NCBI GenBank assembly: GCA_002705085.1 | Contig: PAHO01000043.1 | Span: 1-38,684 of the forward strand | Source: Phycisphaerae bacterium | Lineage (GTDB): Bacteria > Planctomycetota > Phycisphaerae > Phycisphaerales > SM1A02 | DNA length: 38,684 nucleotides | Direction of reading: 5' to 3' | In this document: positions 27,279-36,900 of the stretch, piece by piece | Layout: each line of letters starts with the position of its first letter | Numbering within the stretch: the first letter of the stretch is position 1 | Notes under the pieces: generated by a model | The model's database searches: none | Told to the model about the DNA's origin: nothing | What the model saw: only the letters and a program-made list of their open reading frames with translations | Position numbers and translations under genes: made by a program

Positions 27279-30064
27279 GGTCGTTCAGCATCGGCGCGGA
27301 ACATGTCTGGGCTTGAAGGCTCAGGCAGCTCGTAGATCGTCACCGGCTCTGCCGCCCGATTGGCCGCAGGATATTTCCGACGGGCCAACGCAACGGCACG
27401 GTCCCGAGCATTGTCATCAGGCTTGTACTTGGCGTGCAAAGCAGCATGACGGGCCTCAGCCTCATCATCACCCAATCCCCGAGCCACCTGCTTCAGCCCC
27501 CAATGGGCCCCGAGACTTTCGGTATCCAAGGCCAAGGCGGCCAGGAAGGATTCTCGGGCTTCTTGCAACAGCCTGGCCCGCTCTTCCCCACGTTCTTGCA
27601 AGGCCAATTGGTACACCGCATCGCCGAGGGCAATGTGAACCCTCTCATCCCGGGTGAAATCAAATCCCCGGCCTTCGGCTTGGGTAAATCCACCGCGAAG
27701 AATGTCGCGAAGATTTTTGGCGGCCAATTCAAAATCTCCATTCCGCGAAGCAACCTGAGCACCAAACCAAAGCAAACTCCAGGCCGGGGCCTCACGATCA
27801 GCAGCCCGGGCCAAGGCGTCCGGGGCCTCAACATCAATGAGGCCTTCTCGCAAGAACAAACGGGCCAGATTCAAAGGACCGTCGTAGCGGTCCAACAACT
27901 CAACCTGTTCGAATGCGGATTGGGCCTGCTTCAAAAGACCACTGCCCTGCACCCGAAGCAAACCAATGCCATAGTCGTTCCAGCGTTCCCAAGCTGGCGC
28001 GGCAAAATCAGGCTGACGAATGGCATCAGCACCCGCCAATGGAAGCACCAATCGGTCGCTGGCGAGTTCCAATATGGGCAGATCGTTGCGGTAGTTGGGA
28101 TCTTCCGTCACAAATCGCATGTAGGTGGTGTCGAACTTTCGATACCGAAGCCGCGCCTCCACCACGATCGGACCAACCGCGTCCTCGGGCACCGTGAAGC
28201 GGTGGTGAATGCTGTCCGCGGCCCCCGGAGGGATTTGGTGGTTGTACAACGGGATATAAATATCTTCCGCATTTCTCCGATCGATGCGGTTGCCGTCACG
28301 ATCGATGACAAACGCATTCACAAAGTGCGCCCACGGATCGACGGCACCGAATTCGTCCATGCCTCCGCTCTTCCAGAGCTCACGTTCCCCATCGAAAACG
28401 GTGACCTCCAGCCAAACCTCATTGGAATCGCTGGTGCCTTGCGTAAAAACGTGGCCCATCTTGACCGTACGAATCACGGTTTCAAGCAGCCAAGTTGATC
28501 CTGGTTCGACCGCAGGAACTTCGGGTCGAAGCGGCGCAATCAACTCTCCATCAATCCGCCCTTCTTCGCGGAGTCCAAAGAGATCGACCCGCATCACGCC
28601 TTCGTTGAATTCTCGGTGCGCCTCAATGGCTGCATCTGCGTCAGGCATCTTGTCTCGATTGAGGTGCAAGATGCCCGTGTTGGCCCCCAAGAACTGGTGG
28701 TTGTGCACCAGAGAACGACCATCTCCAGCAAAATCGTCAGCGCCAAAATTCACTCCGGGCCCCGCTTGCTCCAACGGCATGTGGCACCCATTGCAATTGG
28801 TTTGGGCTTTCGGGGGGTAATAGAAGCTGGTGATGCCATGGCCCGACACACCCGAAAGACGGAATGCGTCGTAATGATTTTGGCCTCGAAGCCATTTGTA
28901 CCCATTCAACTCCACGGGCAGGTGGACCTTATGGCAGGTGCCACAGAACTCAGCCGACTGGTGGAATGGCTTCAGGAACGTGGCTTTGTGGAAGGCGGGC
29001 TTGGCTTTCACCAATTGTCGATTGATCCATTGGAGGGCTGGGTTTTCACTGAAGGCGAAGGGGTAGTGCTGGGGCTCATCCAGCGTGTAGGCCGCGTTGC
29101 CCAAATTGGAATTCACGTGACTGATGGCGTGGCACACCGTGCAGGTGATGGCCGCTTGCCCCAAAGGATCTTCAGAAACCGGATAGTCCGGGTCATCCCA
29201 GCGCGGGTCATCAAATGCCCCCGACAAGAAAGGGACGGGATCGTGGCATCCCGCGCAGAAACGGCTGGCTTGGGTGTTGCCATCACGTGCAGACAAGAAA
29301 GCACGTGTGTCCTGCAGTGACTTGGCGTAGGGGCCATTGTTGAAACTGCTGAAGCGGTGGGCTGAATGTGACCACGACTGATAGGCATCTTCGTGGCACT
29401 GCAAACAATATTCATCGTTGTCCAGAACCTTGGCGTCAATGAAGTCACCCGACGTAGTGCGAGCAAGAGACGGTTCAAAATAATCCGCACTCTCTGGGCC
29501 CTCTCGCCCCCATGACCGGGGATCTTGAGCCTGCACCAAGAACATCAACGCCGCGAACCCGGCCGCCACGCCGGCCCACTTCGCCCCGATCTTCCACTTG
29601 ATGCGTCGACCCGCCAGCCGGTGCAACACAAACATCCAAGAGGCCATGAGCGGTGCTGCAACATGGGCCCAGTACGCCGCCGAACGCCAAGCGTCGTTGG
29701 TGAGATCCAATCGGAAAGACCCCAGATCGACGCGAGTCAATGCGATGCCGGAAATGAACGTCAATATCGCCGCCAAGAACGTGGCCCATCCGGCGCGGAC
29801 CGCTTGTCGATTGGGGCGGTTGTAGGTGTTGCGGAGGTGCACCAAGCCGAACACAATCGTGGGCACCACGATCAACAGCCCCAGGATCAGGTGCAGCAAG
29901 AACATCCAAAGGTAAAACCAGCCTTGGCGTTCCTCACCTTGCACGGTGACCGAAACCAGATACACCGAGTTGACCACGATCAAAGCGAACAGTGCAAAGA
30001 CAATGGCGAGCACCGTCTTCAGACGCTTTCCGATGGCAGGTCGGAATTTTTTAGGCTTGGCCAT
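27275..30064 (-). CDS. Membrane-bound pentaheme c-type cytochrome with C-terminal TPR-like region
   Basis: A 929-residue protein. Residues 1-180 hold about five hydrophobic helices (near 15-38, 50-75, 92-110, 128-150, 162-178), with histidines H58, H76, H134 and H148 in or near helices that could ligate b-type heme (inference). Residues 190-430 contain five CxxCH sites: CLQCH (220), CAGCH (270), CTVCH (308), CGTCH (374) and CNGCH (424). Nearby histidines (HSAHRF, HVNSN, FHKATF, FHQS, NHYDAF, HNHQFLG) offer distal ligands. A beta-rich region follows, then alpha-helical TPR-like repeats from about 690 to 890. The AGGA at eight bases supports the ATG at 30064. Resembles tetra- and octaheme c554-type cytochromes in spacing, but the electron acceptor is unknown. 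Coupled to CRTAC downstream. Confidence 0.88.
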   Translation of the reverse strand: MAKPKKFRPAIGKRLKTVLAIVFALFALIVVNSVYLVSVTVQGEERQGWFYLWMFLLHLILGLLIVVPTIVFGLVHLRNTYNRPNRQAVRAGWATFLAAILTFISGIALTRVDLGSFRLDLTNDAWRSAAYWAHVAAPLMASWMFVLHRLAGRRIKWKIGAKWAGVAAGFAALMFLVQAQDPRSWGREGPESADYFEPSLARTTSGDFIDAKVLDNDEYCLQCHEDAYQSWSHSAHRFSSFNNGPYAKSLQDTRAFLSARDGNTQASRFCAGCHDPVPFLSGAFDDPRWDDPDYPVSEDPLGQAAITCTVCHAISHVNSNLGNAAYTLDEPQHYPFAFSENPALQWINRQLVKAKPAFHKATFLKPFHQSAEFCGTCHKVHLPVELNGYKWLRGQNHYDAFRLSGVSGHGITSFYYPPKAQTNCNGCHMPLEQAGPGVNFGADDFAGDGRSLVHNHQFLGANTGILHLNRDKMPDADAAIEAHREFNEGVMRVDLFGLREEGRIDGELIAPLRPEVPAVEPGSTWLLETVIRTVKMGHVFTQGTSDSNEVWLEVTVFDGERELWKSGGMDEFGAVDPWAHFVNAFVIDRDGNRIDRRNAEDIYIPLYNHQIPPGAADSIHHRFTVPEDAVGPIVVEARLRYRKFDTTYMRFVTEDPNYRNDLPILELASDRLVLPLAGADAIRQPDFAAPAWERWNDYGIGLLRVQGSGLLKQAQSAFEQVELLDRYDGPLNLARLFLREGLIDVEAPDALARAADREAPAWSLLWFGAQVASRNGDFELAAKNLRDILRGGFTQAEGRGFDFTRDERVHIALGDAVYQLALQERGEERARLLQEARESFLAALALDTESLGAHWGLKQVARGLGDDEAEARHAALHAKYKPDDNARDRAVALARRKYPAANRAAEPVTIYELPEPSSPDMFRADAERP

Positions 30065-30121
30065 GGGATCTATCCTAGATCGGGTCTCTGGCCGAACAAC
30101 TCCAACTTCGAGGGGCAGAAA

Positions 30122-33100
30122 TTACTCACCGCCCCGCCAGCGGGTGCGGTGACCAGATTCAAGAGAGCGACCCAATTCGTCCATTTCTCGTGGCGGTCCC
30201 GGCAACAACTGTTCCCCGTCCTTGGTGAAGAGGTCCATATCTTTGCACCACCCTCGGGTCCGCAATACGACACGCTGCCGTTCACCATGGCGGATGGCCG
30301 GCATTTCCTCAAACTCAAAAGCAATTTCTTCCCCAGAGCCAAAGACGGCGGCAGCATTGTCTGCGGCGCCAACGAGATCCAGAACATCTCCACAAGCGGT
30401 GTACCAACCCGGCAACGTCCGCATGTCGGCGAAGGGGGACACATCCGAATCGTCATATTCGGGCCGCCGCCCCTCGTGCACCGTGCGACGGGCAAACCCC
30501 CGAGCGGACAACTGGGCTGAGCGGAGGTTGAGCACCTGCCGGGTCGCTTCCGGACACGATTCAACTTCGACCACGCGAATCTGATCCACATGGATTTCAA
30601 GATTGGTTCGCAAACGGATGGCGGTGCTCCCTTGAGGCAACGTGGGCAAAGGCATGGCCATGGTTCGTGGCATACCGGCGGGGTAGCCAAAGTCTTCCAG
30701 CACCACTTGCCAATCACCCGCAGGAGTACGCGCTTCCAAAGTGAAGCTGTCCCACGAAGCACCAGACTGCCATGCGGCAAACATGGTCTGGGAGTAGGGG
30801 TACTCCACCCAACCATCCACCACCAAGGCCGCGGGGAAGTCGAGCGGCAGATCGAACTCACACTCCAAGACACACTCGGAAGCCAGACGACCCAGAAATC
30901 TCGAGTCCAGTGCCCCGGGGTCGGCCGCCACGAAGTCTGAGGCCGCAATGGATTCGGTACACACCTGCCCGTTGACTCGTGCTTCCACCGGATGGTGGGT
31001 CGTTTGGAAAAACAGAGGCTTCCCGGTTGGGGCAGGGCCGTTGATGCCCAGACGTTCGTCCAAAACCAAATCCCATGGTTCGGGCAAAGACCACACTTCC
31101 ACGCTCGCTGCGTCAAGCCAGCAGGATTCCTCCATGGGTTCCGCAAGTTTCAATCGCACCGGTTGGCCAGCCGGAGGATTCCAAGGCAACAAGAAACCTT
31201 CGTCGGGCCGAGGAGTGGCGGTGACATTTGGGGCCAAGAGATACCCCACGCCACCGACACCAAGAACGTCACTGACGAACTCGTAGGACGTTCCGTTGTG
31301 CACGAAGACCACCGGGCACGAACTCATTTGCCGCTGCGTCTCCGCGATCTTGTGCATCCCTGCGGCGAGTTGAGGTTCGGTTTGGTACACACCGTCAGAC
31401 CAGTCAATCGCCACAAAATCGATGGCATCTGCACCGGCCAAACCAATCGAAAGCGGCTCCAGACCCGCCCCAGGGAACGAACTGGCCGGGGGATATTCCA
31501 AGACCGACCAGCGACCTTGCTGGCGAACACGAAGTCGAGTGCCGAGCCCCTCGGCGTTCGAACGCATCGAATCACCCGCATCGATTTCACCGGTCAACTC
31601 CACCGAGGCAAAGGAAAAGCGTCCTTCACCGGGACCCCAAAAGTACGGACCATTGGACTTGACCATCAAAAGCCCTGGGCCTGCTTCGGGATCCAGAGTC
31701 ACGGGACGCACCGTCACCGCGTCGAACCCAAATTCTTCCAGCGGAGCGTCCACTCCCGCCGCTTCGTCAATGGAAAAAACAAAAGCAGAACTTTCACCCG
31801 AACAGAACAGTTCCAACCGGCCATCGCCAGAAAAGTCGGCCAGCATCATCGAATGCATGCCTTCGAGTTCGGTTCGATGCTTCCGAACCAGCGACAGGTC
31901 GCGCAGAACCTCGAAGTGGTCCAAAGTCTCGGACCGCAGAACATACAAATCAACCACCCCATCGGCGTTTGGGTCGCCCCCCACCACCGCTTGGGCCGGC
32001 TCGTCGTCGATCTGGATCGATTCCCATTGCCAAATACGATCGTTTCGGATCACCCACAACCCTTGCTGCCCCACCACAACCAAGTCGCGGTCTCGGTCTT
32101 GATCCAAGTCCATCGGCAACACCGAGGCCGCGTCAGAGGACAACGCTTCCAGACCCTCGGTTTGGCGTCGCCACGAACCATCACCATTGGCGGTGAAAAG
32201 GCCCGACTCGGTCAAGAGGTCAAGATCGCCGTCGTGGTCAACATCAGTGGCCCGGATGGTTTGGGCGAAAGGCGCCTGAGCCAAGGCCTCGTCAACCACC
32301 TGGTCAAATCCTTCTGCAGTGGATTGCCAGAGTTGAATGCCAGTTGAGGCCCCGGAGACAAAGGCCACTTCGCGACCTCCGGAGTGGTCAAGATCAGCCA
32401 CCATGGCGGCGTGCCCGCCGACGTGAGCAAGAGGATGCTCAGGCAGATACCGAAAGCCGGCTCCTGATTCGTCGCCTTGCAAAAACGCATGGGTGGTGCC
32501 GCTTTGAAGTGCATTGCACAACAACAGGTCAAGCCGACCATCGCCGTCGAAGTCGGCGGGAACGATGGCCGAAGGCGCGGACCATTCCTTCACGCCTTCA
32601 AGACCTTCAATGTCGAAGGATTGTGCAAGTGCAAACAAGCCACCTGCTGGCTTTGGCGTTGGCTCGGTGGCTGGCTTCAAGGCAACCACTTCACCAAGTG
32701 GCCCCAAGCGGGTGTACTTCCACTCCACGGTGCGAGCCTGAGGATGATCCTGCAGGGCCGTAAAGAGCTCAAAGTCTTCCTCCGCTCCTTCGACATCATC
32801 CAAACGGCGACGCACTTGGGATCTTCGGTACACCGCCGACCGTAAGAGCGGATCCAGTTCCAGCACCAGGCTGTATCCCGCAGCCGCTTGCTCTGGCTGG
32901 TCCGGCTCGATGGCTTGGGCCAAGAAGTACTGCACAAAAGGGTCATCCGGGACATCCTCGGCCAAGGCCGTAAAGATCTCTCGACATTCTTCCTCTTCAC
33001 CTGCCCGCACCAACAACAATCCCAAGCCATACCGGGCGTGTTGGTGGGTGGGGTCATCTGCCAATACCGATCGGAATACCGCGATAGCAGCCGCTTCATC

Positions 33101-33352
33101 CCCATCCCGTTGCCGGTTGAGTTGGGCAATCGCCAAATTGGTCCGCACATCCAACAACCCAGGATGGTCTTCCAACAACGTCGCGAAAGCTTCAAAAGCA
33201 CCGTCGTAGTCATATCGACCCATCAACATCACTCCGGCGTCATTGCGACGAGCGATCTCGGGATCGTTGGATTGATAGAGCGGTGTCGGGTCACCACAGC
33301 CAGTGAAGAACACGGTGACGAGCACCAACAGCAGGGAAGGGGAAAAGCGCAT
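30122..33352 (-). CDS. TPR/VCBS-repeat CRTAC-like lipoprotein, 1076 residues
   Basis: Predicted lipoprotein: hydrophobic leader then FFTGC with the lipid-accepting Cys at residue 19. Residues 35-210 form TPR-like helices (MLMGRYDYDGAFEAFATLL, ATLLEDHPGLLDVRTNLAIA). From about 260 to 640, degenerate VCBS blades recur, including VPADFDGDGRLDLLLCN, ATDVDHDGDLDLLTESG, MDLDQDRDRDLVVVG and LADFSGDGRLELFCSG. An ASPIC/UnbV-like strand module (GTRLRVRQQGRWSV) follows. The final 350 residues contain CPVVFVHNGTSYEFVSDVLG and several Cys, a region found in long TPR/CRTAC proteins but without assigned function. Starts five bases after the nitrilase stop; the pentaheme cytochrome begins 57 bases downstream. 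Function unknown; likely a periplasmic-face partner of the cytochrome. Confidence 0.83.
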   Translation of the reverse strand: MRFSPSLLLVLVTVFFTGCGDPTPLYQSNDPEIARRNDAGVMLMGRYDYDGAFEAFATLLEDHPGLLDVRTNLAIAQLNRQRDGDEAAAIAVFRSVLADDPTHQHARYGLGLLLVRAGEEEECREIFTALAEDVPDDPFVQYFLAQAIEPDQPEQAAAGYSLVLELDPLLRSAVYRRSQVRRRLDDVEGAEEDFELFTALQDHPQARTVEWKYTRLGPLGEVVALKPATEPTPKPAGGLFALAQSFDIEGLEGVKEWSAPSAIVPADFDGDGRLDLLLCNALQSGTTHAFLQGDESGAGFRYLPEHPLAHVGGHAAMVADLDHSGGREVAFVSGASTGIQLWQSTAEGFDQVVDEALAQAPFAQTIRATDVDHDGDLDLLTESGLFTANGDGSWRRQTEGLEALSSDAASVLPMDLDQDRDRDLVVVGQQGLWVIRNDRIWQWESIQIDDEPAQAVVGGDPNADGVVDLYVLRSETLDHFEVLRDLSLVRKHRTELEGMHSMMLADFSGDGRLELFCSGESSAFVFSIDEAAGVDAPLEEFGFDAVTVRPVTLDPEAGPGLLMVKSNGPYFWGPGEGRFSFASVELTGEIDAGDSMRSNAEGLGTRLRVRQQGRWSVLEYPPASSFPGAGLEPLSIGLAGADAIDFVAIDWSDGVYQTEPQLAAGMHKIAETQRQMSSCPVVFVHNGTSYEFVSDVLGVGGVGYLLAPNVTATPRPDEGFLLPWNPPAGQPVRLKLAEPMEESCWLDAASVEVWSLPEPWDLVLDERLGINGPAPTGKPLFFQTTHHPVEARVNGQVCTESIAASDFVAADPGALDSRFLGRLASECVLECEFDLPLDFPAALVVDGWVEYPYSQTMFAAWQSGASWDSFTLEARTPAGDWQVVLEDFGYPAGMPRTMAMPLPTLPQGSTAIRLRTNLEIHVDQIRVVEVESCPEATRQVLNLRSAQLSARGFARRTVHEGRRPEYDDSDVSPFADMRTLPGWYTACGDVLDLVGAADNAAAVFGSGEEIAFEFEEMPAIRHGERQRVVLRTRGWCKDMDLFTKDGEQLLPGPPREMDELGRSLESGHRTRWRGGE

Positions 33353-33357
33353 GTGAA

Positions 33358-34350
33358 TTATTCTTGATCGGGCAACTGGGCCTTCGCTCGAGAAAGTCGA
33401 GCTTCCAAAGATTCAGGAGTGATGGGATGCTCTGCCGCCGGCGACAAACCTGGACCAGGAGGGAGCCCATGCATGCTCCGGCGAAGATGAGATCGCATGT
33501 CGTGACCTCGTCGACGTGACCGAGCATCTCGAACGGCCGCCACATCAACCGGACCAACCACGATCTTTTCTCCCTCGCCCGGATCCGCTTGGCTCATGAC
33601 GCGACCATCATGATCCACAATCATCGAGCCGCCCGGCCATGAAAAAGGCGGATACCCGGCAAGTGAAGCGCCTTGGTTGCAAGCCACCACGCAGGCGGTG
33701 TTTTCCGCGGCCCGGGCTCGATTGAACAGCGTCCACCAATCCATCGGCGGCGTGGCACCCCACGGATCCATGTACGCGCTCACCCGCACCAGAACTTCAG
33801 CGCCTTTGAACGCCAATTCACGAAGGGTCTCGGGGAACAGCCAGTCATAACAAATCGCGGCCCCAAGTCGACCGATCTCCGTCTCCACGACGGGAAAAGG
33901 ATCGTCCGGATACTCGGCGATGTCGTGGGGAGAAGCATGCACCTCCCAAGGCACCCAAGGATTGACTTTTCGATACTTCGCCAGCAGCCCGGTGGGCCCC
34001 ACCAGACAGGTGGTGTTGAACACCGCGTCTGGGTATTTCGGATCACGTTCCAAAAAGGTACCGGTCCACAAGAAGCACCCAAGCTCACGACAGGCCTTGA
34101 GGTAGGGGTCCAAGGAGTCACCCGGAAGTTCAACCGCCAACTGTTCCCGAAGGTCAGCCAAAGACATCGTGGGTGCAGCATGAGCAAACTCAGGGAAGAC
34201 CAGCAAACGAACATCAAAAAAGGGCTCGTACCCCCCCACCGCGTGATGCATCATCTGCACCATGTGATCGATGCGTCCGGGAATCTCCGAACGCTTCCTA
34301 GGGCACGGGAACGCGGTCTGGCAGCAGGCTGCGTGGTAACGAAGCGTCAT
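33358..34350 (-). CDS. Carbon-nitrogen hydrolase (nitrilase/amidase family)
   Basis: Cytoplasmic amidase or nitrilase of 330 residues from the ATG at 34350. The Glu-Lys-Cys triad is complete: E54 in VFPEFAHA, K128 in AKYRKVNPW and C167 in AAICYDWLFPE. The second Glu, at 137, sits in PWEVHASPHD. The WEVH loop and overall spacing resemble aliphatic-amide or formamide hydrolases rather than biotinidase-type members, but the substrate cannot be fixed. A longer frame begins at 34434, yet its extra 28 residues are not family-like. First gene of the apparent operon ending with CRTAC. No signal peptide, so it would act on the cytoplasmic side of an otherwise exported system. Confidence 0.9.
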   Translation of the reverse strand: MTLRYHAACCQTAFPCPRKRSEIPGRIDHMVQMMHHAVGGYEPFFDVRLLVFPEFAHAAPTMSLADLREQLAVELPGDSLDPYLKACRELGCFLWTGTFLERDPKYPDAVFNTTCLVGPTGLLAKYRKVNPWVPWEVHASPHDIAEYPDDPFPVVETEIGRLGAAICYDWLFPETLRELAFKGAEVLVRVSAYMDPWGATPPMDWWTLFNRARAAENTACVVACNQGASLAGYPPFSWPGGSMIVDHDGRVMSQADPGEGEKIVVGPVDVAAVRDARSRRRGHDMRSHLRRSMHGLPPGPGLSPAAEHPITPESLEARLSRAKAQLPDQE

Positions 34351-34406
34351 ACGTGACAAGGATAGATGCCGAAGCACCAGTCCGCCGAAAGTGGACAAAA
34401 CGAGCA

Positions 34407-34431
34407 CCGGGCCGACCAAAGGTCGACCCGG
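34407..34431 (-). terminator. Imperfect hairpin terminator after the FG-GAP dockerin gene
   Basis: Two 5-bp stems (CCGGG/CCCGG and CGACC/GGTCG) separated by one mismatch close on a three-base AAA loop. On the minus strand the stem is followed by TGCTCGTTTTGTCC, with a short T-run a few bases away. It starts 30 bases after the stop codon of the gene at 34461 and before the nitrilase ATG. It therefore probably separates the two transcripts. Confidence 0.55.
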
Positions 34432-34460
34432 CACGTGCGAAGTTCATGGATTCAATCAGA

Positions 34461-36863
34461 TCAACAGGGACCAAATGCTGACAACAGCAGCACGAGATCG
34501 CTGAAGCCTGTCGAGCCATCACCGTCGATGTCAGCGTCGCCGCCACCCCAGGCGGAAAGCACCTCGAGGATGTCACCAAAATCGGTGATGCCATCGCTGT
34601 TCACATCGGTCGGACAATCGTCACCGCAGACGACTTCCTCAACACTGAAGTCATCGATGCCTGCTTCCGTGATGGAATTGTTTGGGGAATCGGCGGATTG
34701 GAAGGCCACAACAACTTCTGCTGACGGCTCAACCCAATCACTCACCCGGAAGGAAACCGTTTCCCAAGCCGAGTTGGTGCCGGTGGTGGCCAGGGTGGTC
34801 ACCTCGGTAAAGGTGGCACCGTTGTCGCTGGAAACAAAGGTACGAAGGAAATCTTCTTCAACGGTGCCTTCGTCCGAGCAGTAGAACCACCGAGCGAAGG
34901 AGACGGTGCCATCGGAACCATCGAGATCAAGGACAGAGGAATACAACGTCACCGGACCGCCGTCGAGGTCAGCGGAGCCCGCCGTACCACCTAGATCACC
35001 ATTTTGGGTCATCCAGCAGTTGATGTTCTCCGCACCCGCTGAAGCGTCGTCTTCGGGGTTGGCAATGGCACCACCTGACAACGTGCCGTTGGGGTCGGCC
35101 AACTCCCAGAATCCAGCCGTGGTTCCAGCTTCAGCGGCTGTGGTCCAGCCCGCTTCACCCTCTTCCATGGCATTGAGGTATGAAGTCTCAACCCCTTCGG
35201 CCGCAATCAGATCGAATTCAACCGCCGGGGCAGCGGGAGGATCACGGTAAATCGCACCCGTTGTCAAACTGGCTTGCACATAGAACGAGACTGGGGTTGG
35301 ACAGTCCACCGCGGGCAATGCGCCTTCAAAGAGCAGGCCCGCAATGTTGGTCAGGGTTTGCTCAACCGCAGGACCGCCGTCCACGGAAACAAACATCTTC
35401 ACGCTCGATGGATCGATCACCGAACTTCCAATCTCGGTCAACCGGACGGAAAGCGTGCTTTCTGATCCCGCGGGGAGGAACTGAGGAACGCCGCCTGGGT
35501 ACCCAAAGCTGACGCCGATGGGCGGCTGGTTGACCCAAACTTCGGTGCCATTGCAACGGCCCGAGACGATGTCCAGCCAACCATCCCCATTGAGGTCAAA
35601 GACCGCCATGTCGTGGACGCCAAACAAATTGTCTTGGGGAATGGGGAAGCCCTGCTCCTGGAACGACACGTCCGGTGTGTTGCCCAAATTTCGGTAAATC
35701 AAAGTTCGACGTTCGCATCCGGCAATGTCCACATCAACATCCGTGATGATCACGTCAGGGAAGCCATCGTTGTTGAGGTCATCAGACCAAGAGTTGCCAC
35801 CAAACCCGGCGGAGTTTTGGAAGTTGTACGACGTGAAGTTGGCTTGCCCCTGAGCATCGTTGCCTTGGTTCAACAAGTACGTGTCCACGTTGTCATCAAC
35901 AACCACCATGTCAAGACGGCCATCACCATTGAGGTCGTCCACCGAGACGAAGTATGGCGCGGCCTGGTTCACGATGTCGTACCGGTTGAAGACCCCTTCG
36001 TTGGAAGGGTTGTTGTACGTCACAGCCACGTGCTGCGGAGCATTCAAAGAAGTTTGCTTCACCACATCCATGACACCATCACCGTTCATGTCAGCAATGG
36101 CACTCGCCGCACCAAAGGCCGAAAGGCTCATCTCGCCGGTCAGTCGGCTGTTGGTTTCGTCGGTGAAGAAGCCAGAACCGTTGTTGATCAACAACCGATT
36201 GTTGTAGTCAAAGATCTGGGAGCCACCGGAGTCGTAGTCCCCGAAGTACAGGTCCAAATCACCGTCACCGTCGATGTCACCGGCGGCCACCGAACAAAAT
36301 CGAGGTCCGGCGGTGGGGTGCATTTCGGGGATCCGAGCGTCCTCGAAGCGGAAGCCTTGCCAGACGCCCCCAGATTCACCCAAGTTGATGTAGATCCTGG
36401 GGTGCGAGAGATTCTTTTGACTGTTGTCGGTCAGGGTCGGGGCGGTGGCCATATCCAGCCAGCCATCACCGTTGAGGTCGGCCAAGACCACATCCCGGTC
36501 GTTGGTCGCCGTCAAAAAGCCTTGGTCGCCCGAGACATCCGAGGCCACCACGTAATCCGCGGTGCGGTCCATCAAGACGCCGTTGATGGCATGCCCTTCG
36601 GCCACACCTTCATTCATGAAGAGAATGTTGGTATCGCGGCCCGTACTGGTGAACGGCTGCTTGCGAACACACACCAGGTCAATATCACCATCCAGATCAA
36701 CATCACCCCAGGCGTAGTCTTTTTCTTGGGTGTCGTTCACGGTGATCGAGGGATCGTTCCCGGGAACCGGCATGCGGACATTGGTTTCATCAGCATAGTT
36801 GACCCAGTTTTGCGCCAGAGCACTGGCCGTCAAAGCTGGAATGGTGAGCAAAATACGCGTCAT
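34461..36863 (-). CDS. Secreted FG-GAP/VCBS beta-propeller protein with GC-type dockerin tail
   Basis: An exported protein of 800 residues. The ATG at 36863 has AAAGGAG seven bases upstream, the best Shine-Dalgarno in the window. The leader MTRILLTIPALTASALAQ looks like a Sec signal peptide ending in ALA-Q. Residues 50-430 carry repeated calcium-type motifs, such as WGDVDLDGDIDLVCV, LADLNGDGWLDMATA, AGDIDGDGDLDLYFG, IADMNGDGVMDVVK, VDDLNGDGRLDMVVV and VFDLNGDGWLDIVSG, consistent with a seven-bladed propeller. A jelly-roll-like region follows. The tail has two dockerin-type repeats, CPTDVNSDGITDFGDILEVL and ADIDGDGSTGFSDLVLLL, ending AFGPC. No catalytic motif was recognised. It lies 37 bases downstream of the DHOR cytochrome and is probably co-transcribed with it. 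Confidence 0.87.
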   Translation of the reverse strand: MTRILLTIPALTASALAQNWVNYADETNVRMPVPGNDPSITVNDTQEKDYAWGDVDLDGDIDLVCVRKQPFTSTGRDTNILFMNEGVAEGHAINGVLMDRTADYVVASDVSGDQGFLTATNDRDVVLADLNGDGWLDMATAPTLTDNSQKNLSHPRIYINLGESGGVWQGFRFEDARIPEMHPTAGPRFCSVAAGDIDGDGDLDLYFGDYDSGGSQIFDYNNRLLINNGSGFFTDETNSRLTGEMSLSAFGAASAIADMNGDGVMDVVKQTSLNAPQHVAVTYNNPSNEGVFNRYDIVNQAAPYFVSVDDLNGDGRLDMVVVDDNVDTYLLNQGNDAQGQANFTSYNFQNSAGFGGNSWSDDLNNDGFPDVIITDVDVDIAGCERRTLIYRNLGNTPDVSFQEQGFPIPQDNLFGVHDMAVFDLNGDGWLDIVSGRCNGTEVWVNQPPIGVSFGYPGGVPQFLPAGSESTLSVRLTEIGSSVIDPSSVKMFVSVDGGPAVEQTLTNIAGLLFEGALPAVDCPTPVSFYVQASLTTGAIYRDPPAAPAVEFDLIAAEGVETSYLNAMEEGEAGWTTAAEAGTTAGFWELADPNGTLSGGAIANPEDDASAGAENINCWMTQNGDLGGTAGSADLDGGPVTLYSSVLDLDGSDGTVSFARWFYCSDEGTVEEDFLRTFVSSDNGATFTEVTTLATTGTNSAWETVSFRVSDWVEPSAEVVVAFQSADSPNNSITEAGIDDFSVEEVVCGDDCPTDVNSDGITDFGDILEVLSAWGGGDADIDGDGSTGFSDLVLLLSAFGPC

Positions 36864-36900
36864 GCAAATTCTCCTTTGGGAGGTTCGAATCGAGTGATGC

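Noticed and set aside
30992-32347. 451-codon plus-strand open frame opposite the TPR/VCBS lipoprotein
   Set aside because: It is antisense to a long frame with a lipobox, TPR helices and VCBS motifs and has no domain features of its own.
25425-36863. Repeated Asp/Gly-rich DNA segments that might be taken for a tandem repeat array
   Set aside because: They are degenerate codons for FG-GAP/VCBS calcium motifs spread through three coding genes, not exact DNA repeats or a CRISPR array.
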